Shown here piece by piece: positions 21,497 to 29,224 of a stretch of DNA of 30,977 nucleotides (its first letter is position 1; the number at the start of each line of letters is the position of its first letter). Position numbers and translations under genes: made by a program. This stretch comes from CAZOWW01 sp964583765. Lineage in GTDB: Bacteria > Actinomycetota > Actinomycetes > Actinomycetales > Kineosporiaceae. The notes below the pieces were generated by a model that was given only the letters and a program-made list of their open reading frames with translations, ran no database searches and was not told the origin of the DNA. The stretch is taken from positions 1-30,977 of the forward strand of contig CAZOWW010000068.1 of the NCBI GenBank assembly GCA_964583765.1, in the 5' to 3' direction.

Positions 21497-22609
21497 ATGG
21501 GTGCACAGCAGACGAGGATGAGAGTCCTGGTCCAGCAGAAGCGGTGGCAGAACTACACAACGTTCTGCAGGCAGTACGACAAGGCAGCGCGAGCCGTAGA
21601 TCCCCAGCTCATGGGGACCTGGCCGAGCAGAGCGCAGCTCCATCGGTGGATCTCGGGGGACGTGAAACGGCTCCCCTACCCTGATCACTGCCGGATCCTG
21701 GAACGCATGTTTCCCGACTGGACCGTTGAGCAGCTCTTCGAGTTCGTTCCTCTTGAGCCGGAAGCAGATTCCGTCGGCACCCCGAGCGAAGATGCGATGC
21801 TGGCACGCATCGTCTCGGCGATGCAGAGCCCGGACTCCGCTGCCGCCTCGTGGGCTCCTCCCCACTCGACGCGTGAGCTTCCCCGAGGTTCAGCTCCGGC
21901 AGGGGATCCGCGCCACGGGGCGGCCTTGGGCCCGGTGGAGGAGGAAGTCGACCTTCCGCACGTCCTGCACCGCAAGCTCGCCACGTTGTCGCAGGTCCTG
22001 CGCCTGTCGCCGGAGGAAACGGCACAGCTCGCCTCCCTCGCCGGGAACGTGGTCGACCTGGAACTGGGGATCGAGCTCGTGATCGAGGCTGAAGGATCAG
22101 CAGTCATCACGTACCGGCACCACCTGTTGAACCTGACGCCGGACGCCGTTTCCCGAGTCGCACGCGAGCTGTGGTTCGAGTACGTCGGTGAGCGTCTCGC
22201 GATCTCCGCTGTCGCCGAGGGCGACCATCGCGTGGGAATTCAGCGCATCAACAGCACGGGGACCATGGCGAAGTTCGCCTGCCAGATCACGCCACCCATC
22301 CGCCCCGGAGAATCGGCAGCCGTGGGGTACTCGTGCCGCGGCGGGCAGTTCAAGGACGCGCTCTACTGGCGCCAGGTCATTCCTCGGTTCACGCGACACC
22401 TCACCATGAACATCCGTCATCGGGGTGTCGGCAGACTTGCTTCCTGCCAGGGGATCCAGGAGTACCCGAACGGCGAGGAACGCTCCGCATTCGAGTGCGT
22501 GACCTGGGACTACGATGGCGAAGACGCCATCATGATCGGGACCTTCGACTACCTGCGTCCGCATCAGGCCGTGACCGTGCGATGGGAGATCGACCGTGAG
22601 ACTCCGTGA
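21497..22609 (+). CDS. Element regulator with N-terminal DNA-binding-like domain
   Basis: A 370-residue protein from ATG 21497, with AAAGGG five bases upstream; an extension to 21407 is rejected. The N-terminal ~75 residues (RWQNYTTFCRQYDKAAR, then WPSRAQLHRWISGDVKRLPY, then HCRILERMFPDWTVEQLF) belong to a helix-turn-helix-like type frequent in Streptomyces and related elements and regulators. About 70 linker residues follow. A C-terminal region of about 180 residues is rich in beta strands (IELVIEAEGSAVITYRH, VGYSCRGGQFKDALYW, TFDYLRPHQAVTVRWEID) and may be a sensor domain. It is transcribed away from the excisionase gene and its end overlaps the start of a metallopeptidase gene by 14 bp. 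It is probably the main regulator of excision and transfer. Confidence 0.7.
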   Translation: MGAQQTRMRVLVQQKRWQNYTTFCRQYDKAARAVDPQLMGTWPSRAQLHRWISGDVKRLPYPDHCRILERMFPDWTVEQLFEFVPLEPEADSVGTPSEDAMLARIVSAMQSPDSAAASWAPPHSTRELPRGSAPAGDPRHGAALGPVEEEVDLPHVLHRKLATLSQVLRLSPEETAQLASLAGNVVDLELGIELVIEAEGSAVITYRHHLLNLTPDAVSRVARELWFEYVGERLAISAVAEGDHRVGIQRINSTGTMAKFACQITPPIRPGESAAVGYSCRGGQFKDALYWRQVIPRFTRHLTMNIRHRGVGRLASCQGIQEYPNGEERSAFECVTWDYDGEDAIMIGTFDYLRPHQAVTVRWEIDRETP

Positions 22610-23774
22610 CGAGGTCGAGGGAGCCCTACGCGCCTGGAACCGCCTGGAAATCGGGCGAGGCGCGGCCGCGGTCGTGGACTTCGACTGCCACCCGCAGAGC
22701 GACGACGGGCAGGTGGCTTCAGGACGCTTGGCGGTATGGCGGCAGCTCACCGAGCTGCGCGAGCAGGCCGTCGCTGAGGGAGACGGTCGGCTCGTGCGCC
22801 GGGTCGGAGCTCATCTGGCCTACCTTGAGGCCCTTCTGGGCGTCGTCGTTCCCGTACGCGAGTACATCGAAGTCACGCAGGGCTGCGGAGCACTGGGGTG
22901 GGATAAGGAGTACGTCTCCGCCATCGGGGAGCGGGCCCGGGTTGCGTTGAACGACCTGGGCATCGGGTGGGGCCCCAGGACCGACGAGGAACTCACACAC
23001 ACCGAAGGCGAGCTACCGCAGGACGAGGCCGCAGCGGCCATCCAGGAAGAGGCGAAGAACCTCGAACCCCTGGTGCGGGCGGCGAGCGGGACGTCCGCGG
23101 ACTTCGAGCTCTCCATCGAGACCGTGGACATCCCCGCCTACTGGGCGTACTGGCTGGACGGCTCGGGCAAGAACGTCCGGCTACGGATCAACGAACGCAA
23201 TGCCAGGTTCACCCCCGTCCAGGCACGGCAGTTCGCCCTTCATGAAGTGCTTGGGCACGGCCTCCAGTGCGCCAGCTTCACGCATGAATGCGCGACCGCG
23301 GACGTGTCGTGGGTCCGGGTGACGTCCGTCCATGCGCAGCAGCAGGTTCTGCTCGAAGGGCTGGCGCAGGCATTCCCGCTGTTCGTGATGCCGGACGACG
23401 CGCAGCTGGCGGCTCGGGTTCGGCTGGCGCACTACACGCAGCTCGTGCAGGCGGAGCTCCACCTCGCGGTGAACTCGGGACGCTCAATCCAGGACTGCTT
23501 GGACCACGCCAAGCGCAGAGTCCCCTTCTGGGACGACGAGCGGATCGCCGACATTCTGACGGATCGTGGAGCCGACCCCCTGCTCCGATCCTACCTGTGG
23601 TCGTATCCCGCAGGCATCGACTGGTTCGTCTCACTGGCGGACCGCGCGGACCCGGCAACGATCGCCGCGATCCTGCAGGCGGCGTACCGCGAACCGCTCG
23701 GCCCCGATGACCTCGCCGGGATGTGGGCGGACGGCCCAAAGCCGGGAGGCGCTGCCGCGCCGGTGAAGAGCTGA
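22596..23774 (+). CDS. HExxGH metallopeptidase-like protein coupled to the regulator
   Basis: A 392-residue protein from GTG 22596, with GGGAG seven bases upstream; it overlaps the regulator gene by 14 bp. The centre has a zinc-peptidase signature FALHEVLGHGLQ: His216, catalytic Glu217 and His221. A likely third ligand Glu254 is in LLEGLAQAFPLF, a gluzincin arrangement reminiscent of the DUF1704/MATCAP group (HExGTH...EGLA). The N-terminal 200 residues are helical with no known domain; there is no signal peptide or membrane helix, so it is cytoplasmic. In ICEBs1, the ImmA peptidase cleaves the ImmR repressor; this regulator-peptidase pair suggests the same logic with unrelated folds (inference). 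The motif is clear; the substrate is unknown. Confidence 0.7.
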   Translation: MRLRDEVEGALRAWNRLEIGRGAAAVVDFDCHPQSDDGQVASGRLAVWRQLTELREQAVAEGDGRLVRRVGAHLAYLEALLGVVVPVREYIEVTQGCGALGWDKEYVSAIGERARVALNDLGIGWGPRTDEELTHTEGELPQDEAAAAIQEEAKNLEPLVRAASGTSADFELSIETVDIPAYWAYWLDGSGKNVRLRINERNARFTPVQARQFALHEVLGHGLQCASFTHECATADVSWVRVTSVHAQQQVLLEGLAQAFPLFVMPDDAQLAARVRLAHYTQLVQAELHLAVNSGRSIQDCLDHAKRRVPFWDDERIADILTDRGADPLLRSYLWSYPAGIDWFVSLADRADPATIAAILQAAYREPLGPDDLAGMWADGPKPGGAAAPVKS

Positions 23775-23820
23775 AGGCTCAGTCGTCTTCCTCGACCGCG
23801 CACACCCGCTGAGCGGGGCT

Positions 23821-24504
23821 TCACTCCACCGCGGCCGAGTCGCGTGAGGAGACGTACCACCCGAGCTTCGGAACGACGTCGAGGAGCTGCTCCTGGTGGA
23901 GGAGCGTGAGCGCCTGGCGGACCGTGGGCCGGCTCACTCCGTGGAGTGCTGCGAGCCGGAGCTCCCCCGGCAGCTTCTCGCCTGCGGTGAGTCGTCCAGT
24001 GGAGATCTCCTGCCGGAGAGCGGCGGCTACCCGTTCGTAGGCGAGATCCGAGCCTTCACCGGCGCCAGCGACATAACGGCGCCCCGCGCGCTGGATGACC
24101 TCACCGGCCGTCTCCAGGGCAGCGAGAGCCTCTCGAACGGTGGTGCGGGAAACCTGGAAGCGGGCGACCAGCTCCGTCTCCGAGGGGAGCCGGCCGCCGG
24201 CCGCGAGCTCGCCGCTGCGGATGTCCTCCCGGATGGTCTCGGTGACCCCCTCGTACCTGGAACGGCCAGGATGCCTGGCATCCAGCACGATCCTGGGTCG
24301 TCCTTGACGGCCACCGGTCAAACCCAACCGGTCGAGCTCGATCAGCGCCCGCTTGATCGTGCGGAGGCTGACGCCGAACTCCGCGGCCAGTTGTGCGGCG
24401 GCGGGCAGGTCCACTCCAGGGCGGTAGGTACCGTCCTCGATCCTGTGGCGAATCTGCGCGGACACGTCGCCGTACTTGCTGGACGTGCTCGCCGAACCGT
24501 CCAC
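23821..24504 (-). CDS. Regulator made of three tandem GntR winged-helix domains
   Basis: A 227-residue protein from GTG 24504, with AAGGGAG four to five bases upstream; a longer frame to 24666 is rejected as arginine-rich leader. Three GntR N-terminal winged helices follow one another: about 10-75 (IRHRIEDGTYRPG, then FGVSLRTIKRAL), about 82-150 (IREDIRSGELAAGGRLPSE, then FQVSRTTVREALAAL) and about 155-222 (LRQEISTGRLTAGEKLP, then HGVSRPTVRQALTLL). Each has the GxLxPGxxLPsE turn or a variant. No effector-binding domain (FadR, HutC, etc.) is present. A plain GntR protein has one such domain plus a sensor, so this is unusual. It is convergent with the peptidase gene. A likely role is repression of the excisionase or regulator promoters. 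Confidence 0.82.
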   Translation of the reverse strand: MDGSASTSSKYGDVSAQIRHRIEDGTYRPGVDLPAAAQLAAEFGVSLRTIKRALIELDRLGLTGGRQGRPRIVLDARHPGRSRYEGVTETIREDIRSGELAAGGRLPSETELVARFQVSRTTVREALAALETAGEVIQRAGRRYVAGAGEGSDLAYERVAAALRQEISTGRLTAGEKLPGELRLAALHGVSRPTVRQALTLLHQEQLLDVVPKLGWYVSSRDSAAVE

Positions 24505-24685
24505 AAGACTCCCTTTCCTGATGGGCCGCCCCCAGCGTAGAGGGGACCGACCGTCCCAGTCAGGAGCCCCGCCCCTCGCCGCCGGCCAGCGTGGATGTCG
24601 CCGTCGGTCTTGCAGACGAGCCGGTGTCACGCGCTGATCAGCAGTCTTCGGCTTGACGGAGTCCACCGCGACGCGGAGACGACGC

Positions 24686-24744
24686 GTGCGATGGCAGTCA
24701 ATATGCGCTTCAACGGGTCGAGGTGGTCCGGCCTCGCGCGTCGC
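24686..24744. repeat. 59-bp direct repeat, copy 1
   Basis: Fifty-nine bases starting GTGCGATGGCAGTCAATATG are identical to those at 25623-25681. The two copies are in the same orientation, 937 bp apart start to start. They enclose the pilin remnant, its hairpin and the intact pilin-like gene. The repeat has no recognisable gene, tRNA or IS end. Confidence 0.95.
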
Positions 24745-24784
24745 CTGAGTTGGCTCATCTGTTTAGTGCGTGAGTTCTCGGCGG

Positions 24785-24853
24785 GCCTATCAGAACAACG
24801 CCGGCGGAATGCAGGTCGCGAACTACTCCTGTCCCGCGGCAGCCTCATTCTGA
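24785..24853 (+). pseudogene. 3' remnant of a second pilin-like gene
   Basis: This frame encodes the last 22 residues of a pilin (AYQNNAGGMQ, then YSCPAAASF, then TGA). It aligns without gaps to the C-terminus of the intact pilin-like gene downstream, with 15 of 22 residues identical by eye and differing DNA. Nothing homologous is recognisable further 5' beyond a few codons, so the body of this gene copy has been lost. A strong hairpin follows the stop. Confidence 0.75.
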
Positions 24854-24908
24854 TTCCGGTCCGGCCAGCTGACGAATGTGACTCCTGCCCGCAGGCGGGA
24901 AGGAACTC

Positions 24909-24947
24909 CCGGTGGGGGTCGACGTCTCTCGCGTCGACCCCCACCGG
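24909..24947. terminator. 16-bp-stem hairpin after the pilin remnant
   Basis: A perfect 16-bp stem (CCGGTGGGGGTCGACG and its complement) closes a 7-nt loop, 55 bases after the remnant's stop and about 100 bases before the intact pilin-like gene. There is no T-run. It is most likely the terminator of the lost gene copy and now insulates the next gene. Confidence 0.7.
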
Positions 24948-25043
24948 TGCGACATGCCGCGGAAGTGCGCTGACGTCAATCGGAGCCGATCCGGTGGAAG
25001 ACTTCACTCCACACTCAGTCCTCATCCGGCGAAAGGGCGTGCC

Positions 25044-25505
25044 ATGCTCGCTCGGTTCCGCACGTCCACGGAAGAGAGCGAGCAGGGCCTTACGCTCGTC
25101 CCGCTCCTCCTCGTCATGATCCTCATGAGCAGCCTCGCCGCGTGCGGGAGCCCGGTCTCCACCAACCAGCAGCCGGGCCTCGACTCCTCGCTGCAGCAGG
25201 CCCTCGACTCCTCAATGAAGTCGGACATCCGCACCGTCGCCAACATGATGGAGACCGCCTACATGGCCCACCAGGCGTACCCGCACGTCGCCGGCAACGC
25301 AAGGGACGTCGCGAGCCTGACCGTCGGCTCCCACAAGGTCCCGCTGTCCAAGGGCACCCAGATCATCGTCGTGCTCAACACCCCTGGTACCGCGTACTGC
25401 ATCAGGGCCACCAACGCCTCGGCCAAGAGTTCCTGGGCCTACCAGAGCAATGCGGGTGGCATGCAGGCCGCCGGCTACACCTGCCCGGTAGCATCCGCCT
25501 TCTGA
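25044..25505 (+). CDS. Type IV pilin-like protein with a lipobox-like Cys
   Basis: A 153-residue protein from ATG 25044, with AAAGGG six bases upstream. The N-terminus reads like a class III signal: EQG15/LTLVP then a hydrophobic stretch. Position +5 after the cleavage site, normally Glu, is Pro20. The same hydrophobic segment ends in LAAC (31-34), a lipobox-type site, so it could instead be a lipoprotein. The body is pilin-like: SDIRTVANMMETAYMAHQAYP, a helix then Tyr-Pro, and later GTAYCIRATNASAKSSW with two cysteines (YCI and YTCP) that could form the usual C-terminal disulphide loop. It is probably an envelope-exposed pseudopilin. No pilus assembly genes are nearby. A truncated relative lies just upstream. 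Confidence 0.7.
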   Translation: MLARFRTSTEESEQGLTLVPLLLVMILMSSLAACGSPVSTNQQPGLDSSLQQALDSSMKSDIRTVANMMETAYMAHQAYPHVAGNARDVASLTVGSHKVPLSKGTQIIVVLNTPGTAYCIRATNASAKSSWAYQSNAGGMQAAGYTCPVASAF

Positions 25506-25622
25506 CCTCGGTCGTCCAGCCTAGGACCCACCGTTAGTGCGTGAAATCAGCACCACCGCCGGACATCATCGCAGGCCACAGCCAGGAGTGATCATCTGTG
25601 GGGAGCGCGTGAGCCAAGCCAG

Positions 25623-25681
25623 GTGCGATGGCAGTCAATATGCGCTTCAACGGGTCGAGGTGGTCCGGCCTCGCGCGTCGC
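25623..25681. repeat. 59-bp direct repeat, copy 2
   Basis: This is identical over 59 bases to 24686-24744 and in the same orientation. An additional shared 11-mer, TTAGTGCGTGA, lies at 24763-24773 (after copy 1) and 25534-25544 (before copy 2). The second copy is followed by the leader of a small membrane-protein gene. Confidence 0.95.
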
Positions 25682-25768
25682 GCTCCCCCAGCCGCACGGT
25701 CAACCCCGCGCAGGCCGAACGCGGCCAGGTTGATGACCATGCGGCTTCGGGACCTGCACAATGAGGGG

Positions 25769-26203
25769 ATGCATGATCGGAAACCGGTCCCTGCGACGAC
25801 GGTGGCGGCATCGGTGCTACTGCATCTCTACGGAGCAGGAGCGGCCGCCGGCGCTCTGGTCTTGCTCATCGGGGCGAACAATCCGGAGAATCAGGTCTGG
25901 ATATTGCGAGGTCTGGCGGCCGCGTGCGTCGTCGCCGCTGCGATCTTCACGGTGGCCGGGATCCAGGTACGGCGGGGGTCCTTGGCATGGTCGTGGGTTG
26001 GCGGGACGCTACTTGCCATTCTGGGCGTGTGGCGTTCATTCAGCGGCGTCCCGATTGTCCCTTTGCTCGTGACGGCCGTCCTCGTGCCCGGGGCAGGCGT
26101 CGCGTGCCTGCTGTGGCCGTCAGCGCGGGCTTTCGTACGTCAGGAGGCGGGAGCCACGTCCTTTTCGGCCGTTCCTGACGGGGATGAGCGCTTGTCTGGC
26201 TGA
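25769..26203 (+). CDS. Small four-helix membrane protein
   Basis: About 144 residues from ATG 25769 (MHDRKPVPATT); an in-frame ATG at 25733 is an alternative, and neither has a well-spaced ribosome binding site. Four hydrophobic segments are visible: TTVAASVLLHLYGAGAAAGA, LRGLAAACVVAAAIFTVAGI, WSWVGGTLLAILGVW and VPLLVTAVLVPGAGVACLLW. The C-terminus is soluble and acidic. No family was recognised. Frames extending further upstream run into the 59-bp repeat and are probably not translated. It may be a stand-alone gene. Confidence 0.55.
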   Translation: MHDRKPVPATTVAASVLLHLYGAGAAAGALVLLIGANNPENQVWILRGLAAACVVAAAIFTVAGIQVRRGSLAWSWVGGTLLAILGVWRSFSGVPIVPLLVTAVLVPGAGVACLLWPSARAFVRQEAGATSFSAVPDGDERLSG

Positions 26204-26624
26204 TCTGCGATCGCGAGCCTGGTGCCGCAGGCCAATGGTGACGTTGGCGCGCCGGATCTTGTGCTGGTCGTCGGCGGCCGCTCCAATGGAACGTATGGAA
26301 GCAGAGCACGAGAACTGGGAGTCGCCGGAACTCCGAGCGAAGAGCCTGCTCGACATGTCGAGAGATGCACGCCCCGGTGACCGGTGGCCGGAGGAACCGG
26401 CAGCGCCGGACGGTGAGCCGGGGGCTGGCGTGCGCGAACCACGGAGGCCTCACCCGCCGAGACAACCCGATGCTGTTGCGGATTGACCGCTGGCCTGGGG
26501 CTGACCAGTCGACCACCGCTCACTCCAGCCCCCGGCTAACCGTCCCGCGCGAGCCGGACCCCGGTCGGGTGCTCTCGGCGCGGGTACGGCTCAGGAATAT
26601 TGATCGTGGTGCAGGCTGTCGTTC
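26204..26624. other. Intergenic stretch without a supported gene
   Basis: These 421 bases hold only low-complexity frames. A minus-strand stretch reading DQHKIRRANVTIGLRHQARD (about 26200-26265) looks slightly coding-like and could be a relic, but no family was recognised. An AT-rich GGAATATTGAT at about 26594-26604 precedes the next gene and may be part of its promoter. Confidence 0.3.
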
Positions 26625-26990
26625 ATGAGGCAGGTATTGCGACCGGGGGCTGTGCCAGTTCTGTTCGCTGGGCTGGTGGCGTTGGGGCTGACCTGGGCGT
26701 TCTGGCGGTCGGGGTTTCCATCGATGGTCGGGGTTGTCTGGGCCGCCATCGGCGTCTTCCATGTGGTGGACTTCTGCCGGGGCGGATGGCGCGTCGTCGT
26801 CGCGCGGCATGGCGTGCCCACGATGCTCTTGGGGATCTTCACCGGCGTGGTGCTCGTCTTCGTGGCGCATGAGCTGCTCCCTGGGCATCTCCTGGGCCAG
26901 ATCGGGGTTGCCTCGCTTGGGGTGGCCATGGCCGGCAGCAACGTGGCAGCGCTGGTGCTTAGGCGGCGTGCACCCAAGGCCGAGGAGTAG
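26625..26990 (+). CDS. Small membrane protein of unknown function
   Basis: A 121-residue protein from ATG 26625. There is no clear ribosome binding site; the AT-rich segment about 20-30 bases upstream suggests a possibly leaderless or short-leader transcript. Hydrophobic segments: AVPVLFAGLVALGLTWAF, MVGVVWAAIGVFHVVDFC, MLLGIFTGVVLVFVAHELL and IGVASLGVAMAGSNVAALVL, with a charged tail RRRAPKAEE. No family was recognised and no neighbouring gene is within operon distance. Confidence 0.6.
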   Translation: MRQVLRPGAVPVLFAGLVALGLTWAFWRSGFPSMVGVVWAAIGVFHVVDFCRGGWRVVVARHGVPTMLLGIFTGVVLVFVAHELLPGHLLGQIGVASLGVAMAGSNVAALVLRRRAPKAEE

Positions 26991-27210
26991 CGGGGCATGC
27001 CCGGCGGGCGTGCCCGGGGAGCGTGCGCCTTGACATCCAAGAGGCAAATCCGACAATAGACGACATTTCAACACTGCCGATGGGGCCGCACAGAACCGGC
27101 AACTCCCCCAGCGAATCCAGCTGACCACGCCACGACGCGATCAACCGCGAGGATCTCCGCCTTCGCCTGCCCAGGAGGTAGACGGGGAGCCACCGAGGCG
27201 TTGGGGGGTC

Positions 27211-27555
27211 TCACCATCTGAGAATGATGACGGTGATCCAACCGGACACCATCAGGGTGAGTGCAATCAGCCACAACACGAACGTCACGTTGGGCGCCAC
27301 GCGGAACAGCCGCCCCGCCTCGGCCACCCGGCTCAGATCCACGAATGCGGGCGGCTTGTCCCTCCCCTCCACACACAGGATCATGCCCAAGATCGCGCAC
27401 GAGACCCACAGCACCCCGGTCCATGAGGGGGACAGATGGGCCCAGGGTGCTGTGGCCAGGGCCACCCACCAAAGCACGGCCCCGATGAACACCTGGCGGG
27501 GACTCCGCCGCTTGGAGCGCCGCTTCCGGGGCCGATACGTGGGGACCTGCGACAC
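27211..27555 (-). CDS. Small three-helix membrane protein
   Basis: About 114 residues from GTG 27555 (VSQVPTYRPRKRR); a start at 27621 would add 22 polar residues. A very basic N-terminus (RKRRSKRRSPRQ) precedes VFIGAVLWWVALATAPWA, then WTGVLWVSCAILGMILCV, a soluble stretch of about 30 residues, and VTFVLWLIALTLMVSGWITVII. The basic tail would lie in the cytoplasm by the positive-inside rule. No family was recognised. It is transcribed in the same direction as the integrase and lies just downstream of it. Confidence 0.55.
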   Translation of the reverse strand: MSQVPTYRPRKRRSKRRSPRQVFIGAVLWWVALATAPWAHLSPSWTGVLWVSCAILGMILCVEGRDKPPAFVDLSRVAEAGRLFRVAPNVTFVLWLIALTLMVSGWITVIILRW

Positions 27556-27674
27556 ATTCCGATCATGCCATCGGTCATGCCGAGAGGACAGCGTGTCCGC
27601 ACCGCCTTGCCGGGCGTTCACCCATCAGCACCCCCGCCACGTGGCGGTCAGCGGGCCGTAGATCATGGACGCAC

Positions 27675-29132
27675 TCAGACAGACGCGCTGGCCTCCTTGC
27701 CAGCTGGCGCAGGCCCGCCAGCGCGGGCAAGGACGACTGCCCGGCGTCCGCGGGTGACGTCAATGAGTCCTTCCTCGCGCAGCAGGGTCACCGCACGATG
27801 GGCGGTGCCCAATGCGACGGTGTGCTCAGCGGCGAGCTGGACGATTGTCGGCAGCGGGTCGCCCGGCCGGAGCGTGCCGGCGAGGATCTGTTCACGCAGC
27901 TCGGCGGCGATGACCTCGTATGGGCCGCGAGGCTTCCTGGCCGTTGGGGTCACGGCCGGCATGATGGCGGCCATGGTGTCCGCGGCCTTGCGGTCGGCCT
28001 CCTGGACCCACGCGGCGTACACCTTCAGCGTGGTCGCTCCCCCGGACCCGTGCCCCAGGCGCCCGGCCACGGTCCGCAGATCCACCCCGGCCGCGATGAG
28101 CTCCGTCGCCGAGTAGTGCCGCAACGAGTGCAGCCGGGTACTACGCAGGTTCAGGCGGAGCGCCATGCGCCGATACCGCTGGGTCACCGACCTCGGCAGT
28201 AGCGGCGCAGAGTTGTCCGGCGCCCCAGAGAACAGGTAGGTATCCCCGCTCAGCGCCACCCCGAGCGTCTCCAGCCGCGTGCCCAGGCGGTCGCGATGCT
28301 CGGTCAGCAGTTCCACGGTGTGGGCGTCCAGCGCGATCCGTCGCTGCCCGTGAGTCTTCGTGTCCTTCTCCGCGATTCCGGACCGGGGCTGAACCATCGC
28401 CCGCGACAGCCACAGGATCCCGGCGTCCAGGTCCACGTGCTGCCAGCGCAGGGCGCACAGCTCCCCCCGCCGGCACCCACTCACCATGATCAGCCACAGG
28501 AGCATTCCCCACTCGGGCTCTCGCCACGCTTCACTGATCAGCGCGGCGGCCTCGCGGGCCGACGGCGGGTCCGGGTGGGCCTTGGCCGGGCTGGGTGCCT
28601 GGGCCAGCGTGGCGACGTTCACCGACAGGTACCGCCAGCGCACCGCCCGATCCAGGGCACCCCGCAGGATGTAATGAATCTTCCGCGTCGTGCTCGCCGC
28701 GAGCGGCTCACACACATGCCCCTTGGCCTTGCGCCCCGAACACAGGTGCCGGCAGCGCTGGAGACGACCGTAGAACCGTTCCAGCAGCTCGGGGTCCAGC
28801 CGGCCGGCCTGAAGCTTGCCGAACGTCGGGAGGATGTACAGGCGGATCAGGTCCTCGTACCGGTCCCGGGTCGTCTCCTCCAGCTCGACCACATCCAGCC
28901 ACTGCTCGATCGCCTCCCCCACGGTGATCGCCGACTTCGGGTGTGTGTTCTCGTCGACCTGGTGCTGGAGCTTCGTCAGCGCGACCAACGCTGCCTCACG
29001 GGTGGGCGCGGTCTCGCGGAGCGACCGCCGGCGGCCGGTCAGGACATCGGTGCCGGCCGGCACGACAGCTCGCCAGCTGCCGCTCGGGAGCTGTTCGACG
29101 TAGCCACGTCCTCGACGTGTGCGGGGAGGCAT
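27675..29132 (-). CDS. Tyrosine integrase with C-terminal GntR winged helix
   Basis: A 485-residue protein from ATG 29132 (MPPRTRRGRG); the frame stays open upstream through the tRNA, but that part is not credible. An N-terminal arm-binding segment (GYVEQLPSGSWRAVV) and a core-binding region with GEAIEQWLDVVELEETTRDRYEDLI-type sequence precede the catalytic domain. Catalytic residues: Arg in GCRRGELCALRW (about 222), a basic residue around KTHGQRRIAL, HxxR in LHSLRHYSA (about 333), His in RLGHGS and the nucleophile Tyr in KVYAAW (about 368). Residues about 402-472 are a GntR winged helix (REQILAGTLRPGDPLPTI, then TVALGTAHRAVTLLREEGL). The enzyme integrates and excises the element at the adjacent tRNA-Arg. 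The GntR tail could add autoregulation or accessory-site binding. Confidence 0.9.
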   Translation of the reverse strand: MPPRTRRGRGYVEQLPSGSWRAVVPAGTDVLTGRRRSLRETAPTREAALVALTKLQHQVDENTHPKSAITVGEAIEQWLDVVELEETTRDRYEDLIRLYILPTFGKLQAGRLDPELLERFYGRLQRCRHLCSGRKAKGHVCEPLAASTTRKIHYILRGALDRAVRWRYLSVNVATLAQAPSPAKAHPDPPSAREAAALISEAWREPEWGMLLWLIMVSGCRRGELCALRWQHVDLDAGILWLSRAMVQPRSGIAEKDTKTHGQRRIALDAHTVELLTEHRDRLGTRLETLGVALSGDTYLFSGAPDNSAPLLPRSVTQRYRRMALRLNLRSTRLHSLRHYSATELIAAGVDLRTVAGRLGHGSGGATTLKVYAAWVQEADRKAADTMAAIMPAVTPTARKPRGPYEVIAAELREQILAGTLRPGDPLPTIVQLAAEHTVALGTAHRAVTLLREEGLIDVTRGRRAVVLARAGGPAPAGKEASASV

Positions 29133-29173
29133 GGAGCAACCGTAGAGACGCTTGCTCCACGCCTTGCTCCACG
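29133..29173. promoter_or_regulatory. Repeated TTGCTCC motifs between integrase and tRNA: arm-site candidates
   Basis: CTTGCTCCACG occurs at 29151-29161 and again at 29163-29173 as a 12-bp-period direct repeat. An inverted copy of its TTGCTCC core (GGAGCAA) is at 29133-29139. They sit beside the presumed attachment site. Repeats in this position often bind the integrase arm domain or its repressor; here they could also overlap the integrase promoter. Confidence 0.45.
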
Positions 29174-29224
29174 AACATGATCCGCCCAGAAGTGCGAATC
29201 GTAAACGTGCTGGCCAGAGAGGGG

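Noticed and set aside
24627..25025. Minus-strand frames across the two 59-bp repeats (about 24627-25025 and 25534-25761)
   Set aside because: Both share only the repeat-encoded segment, have no start signals or domain, and the first runs antisense through the pilin remnant and the hairpin.
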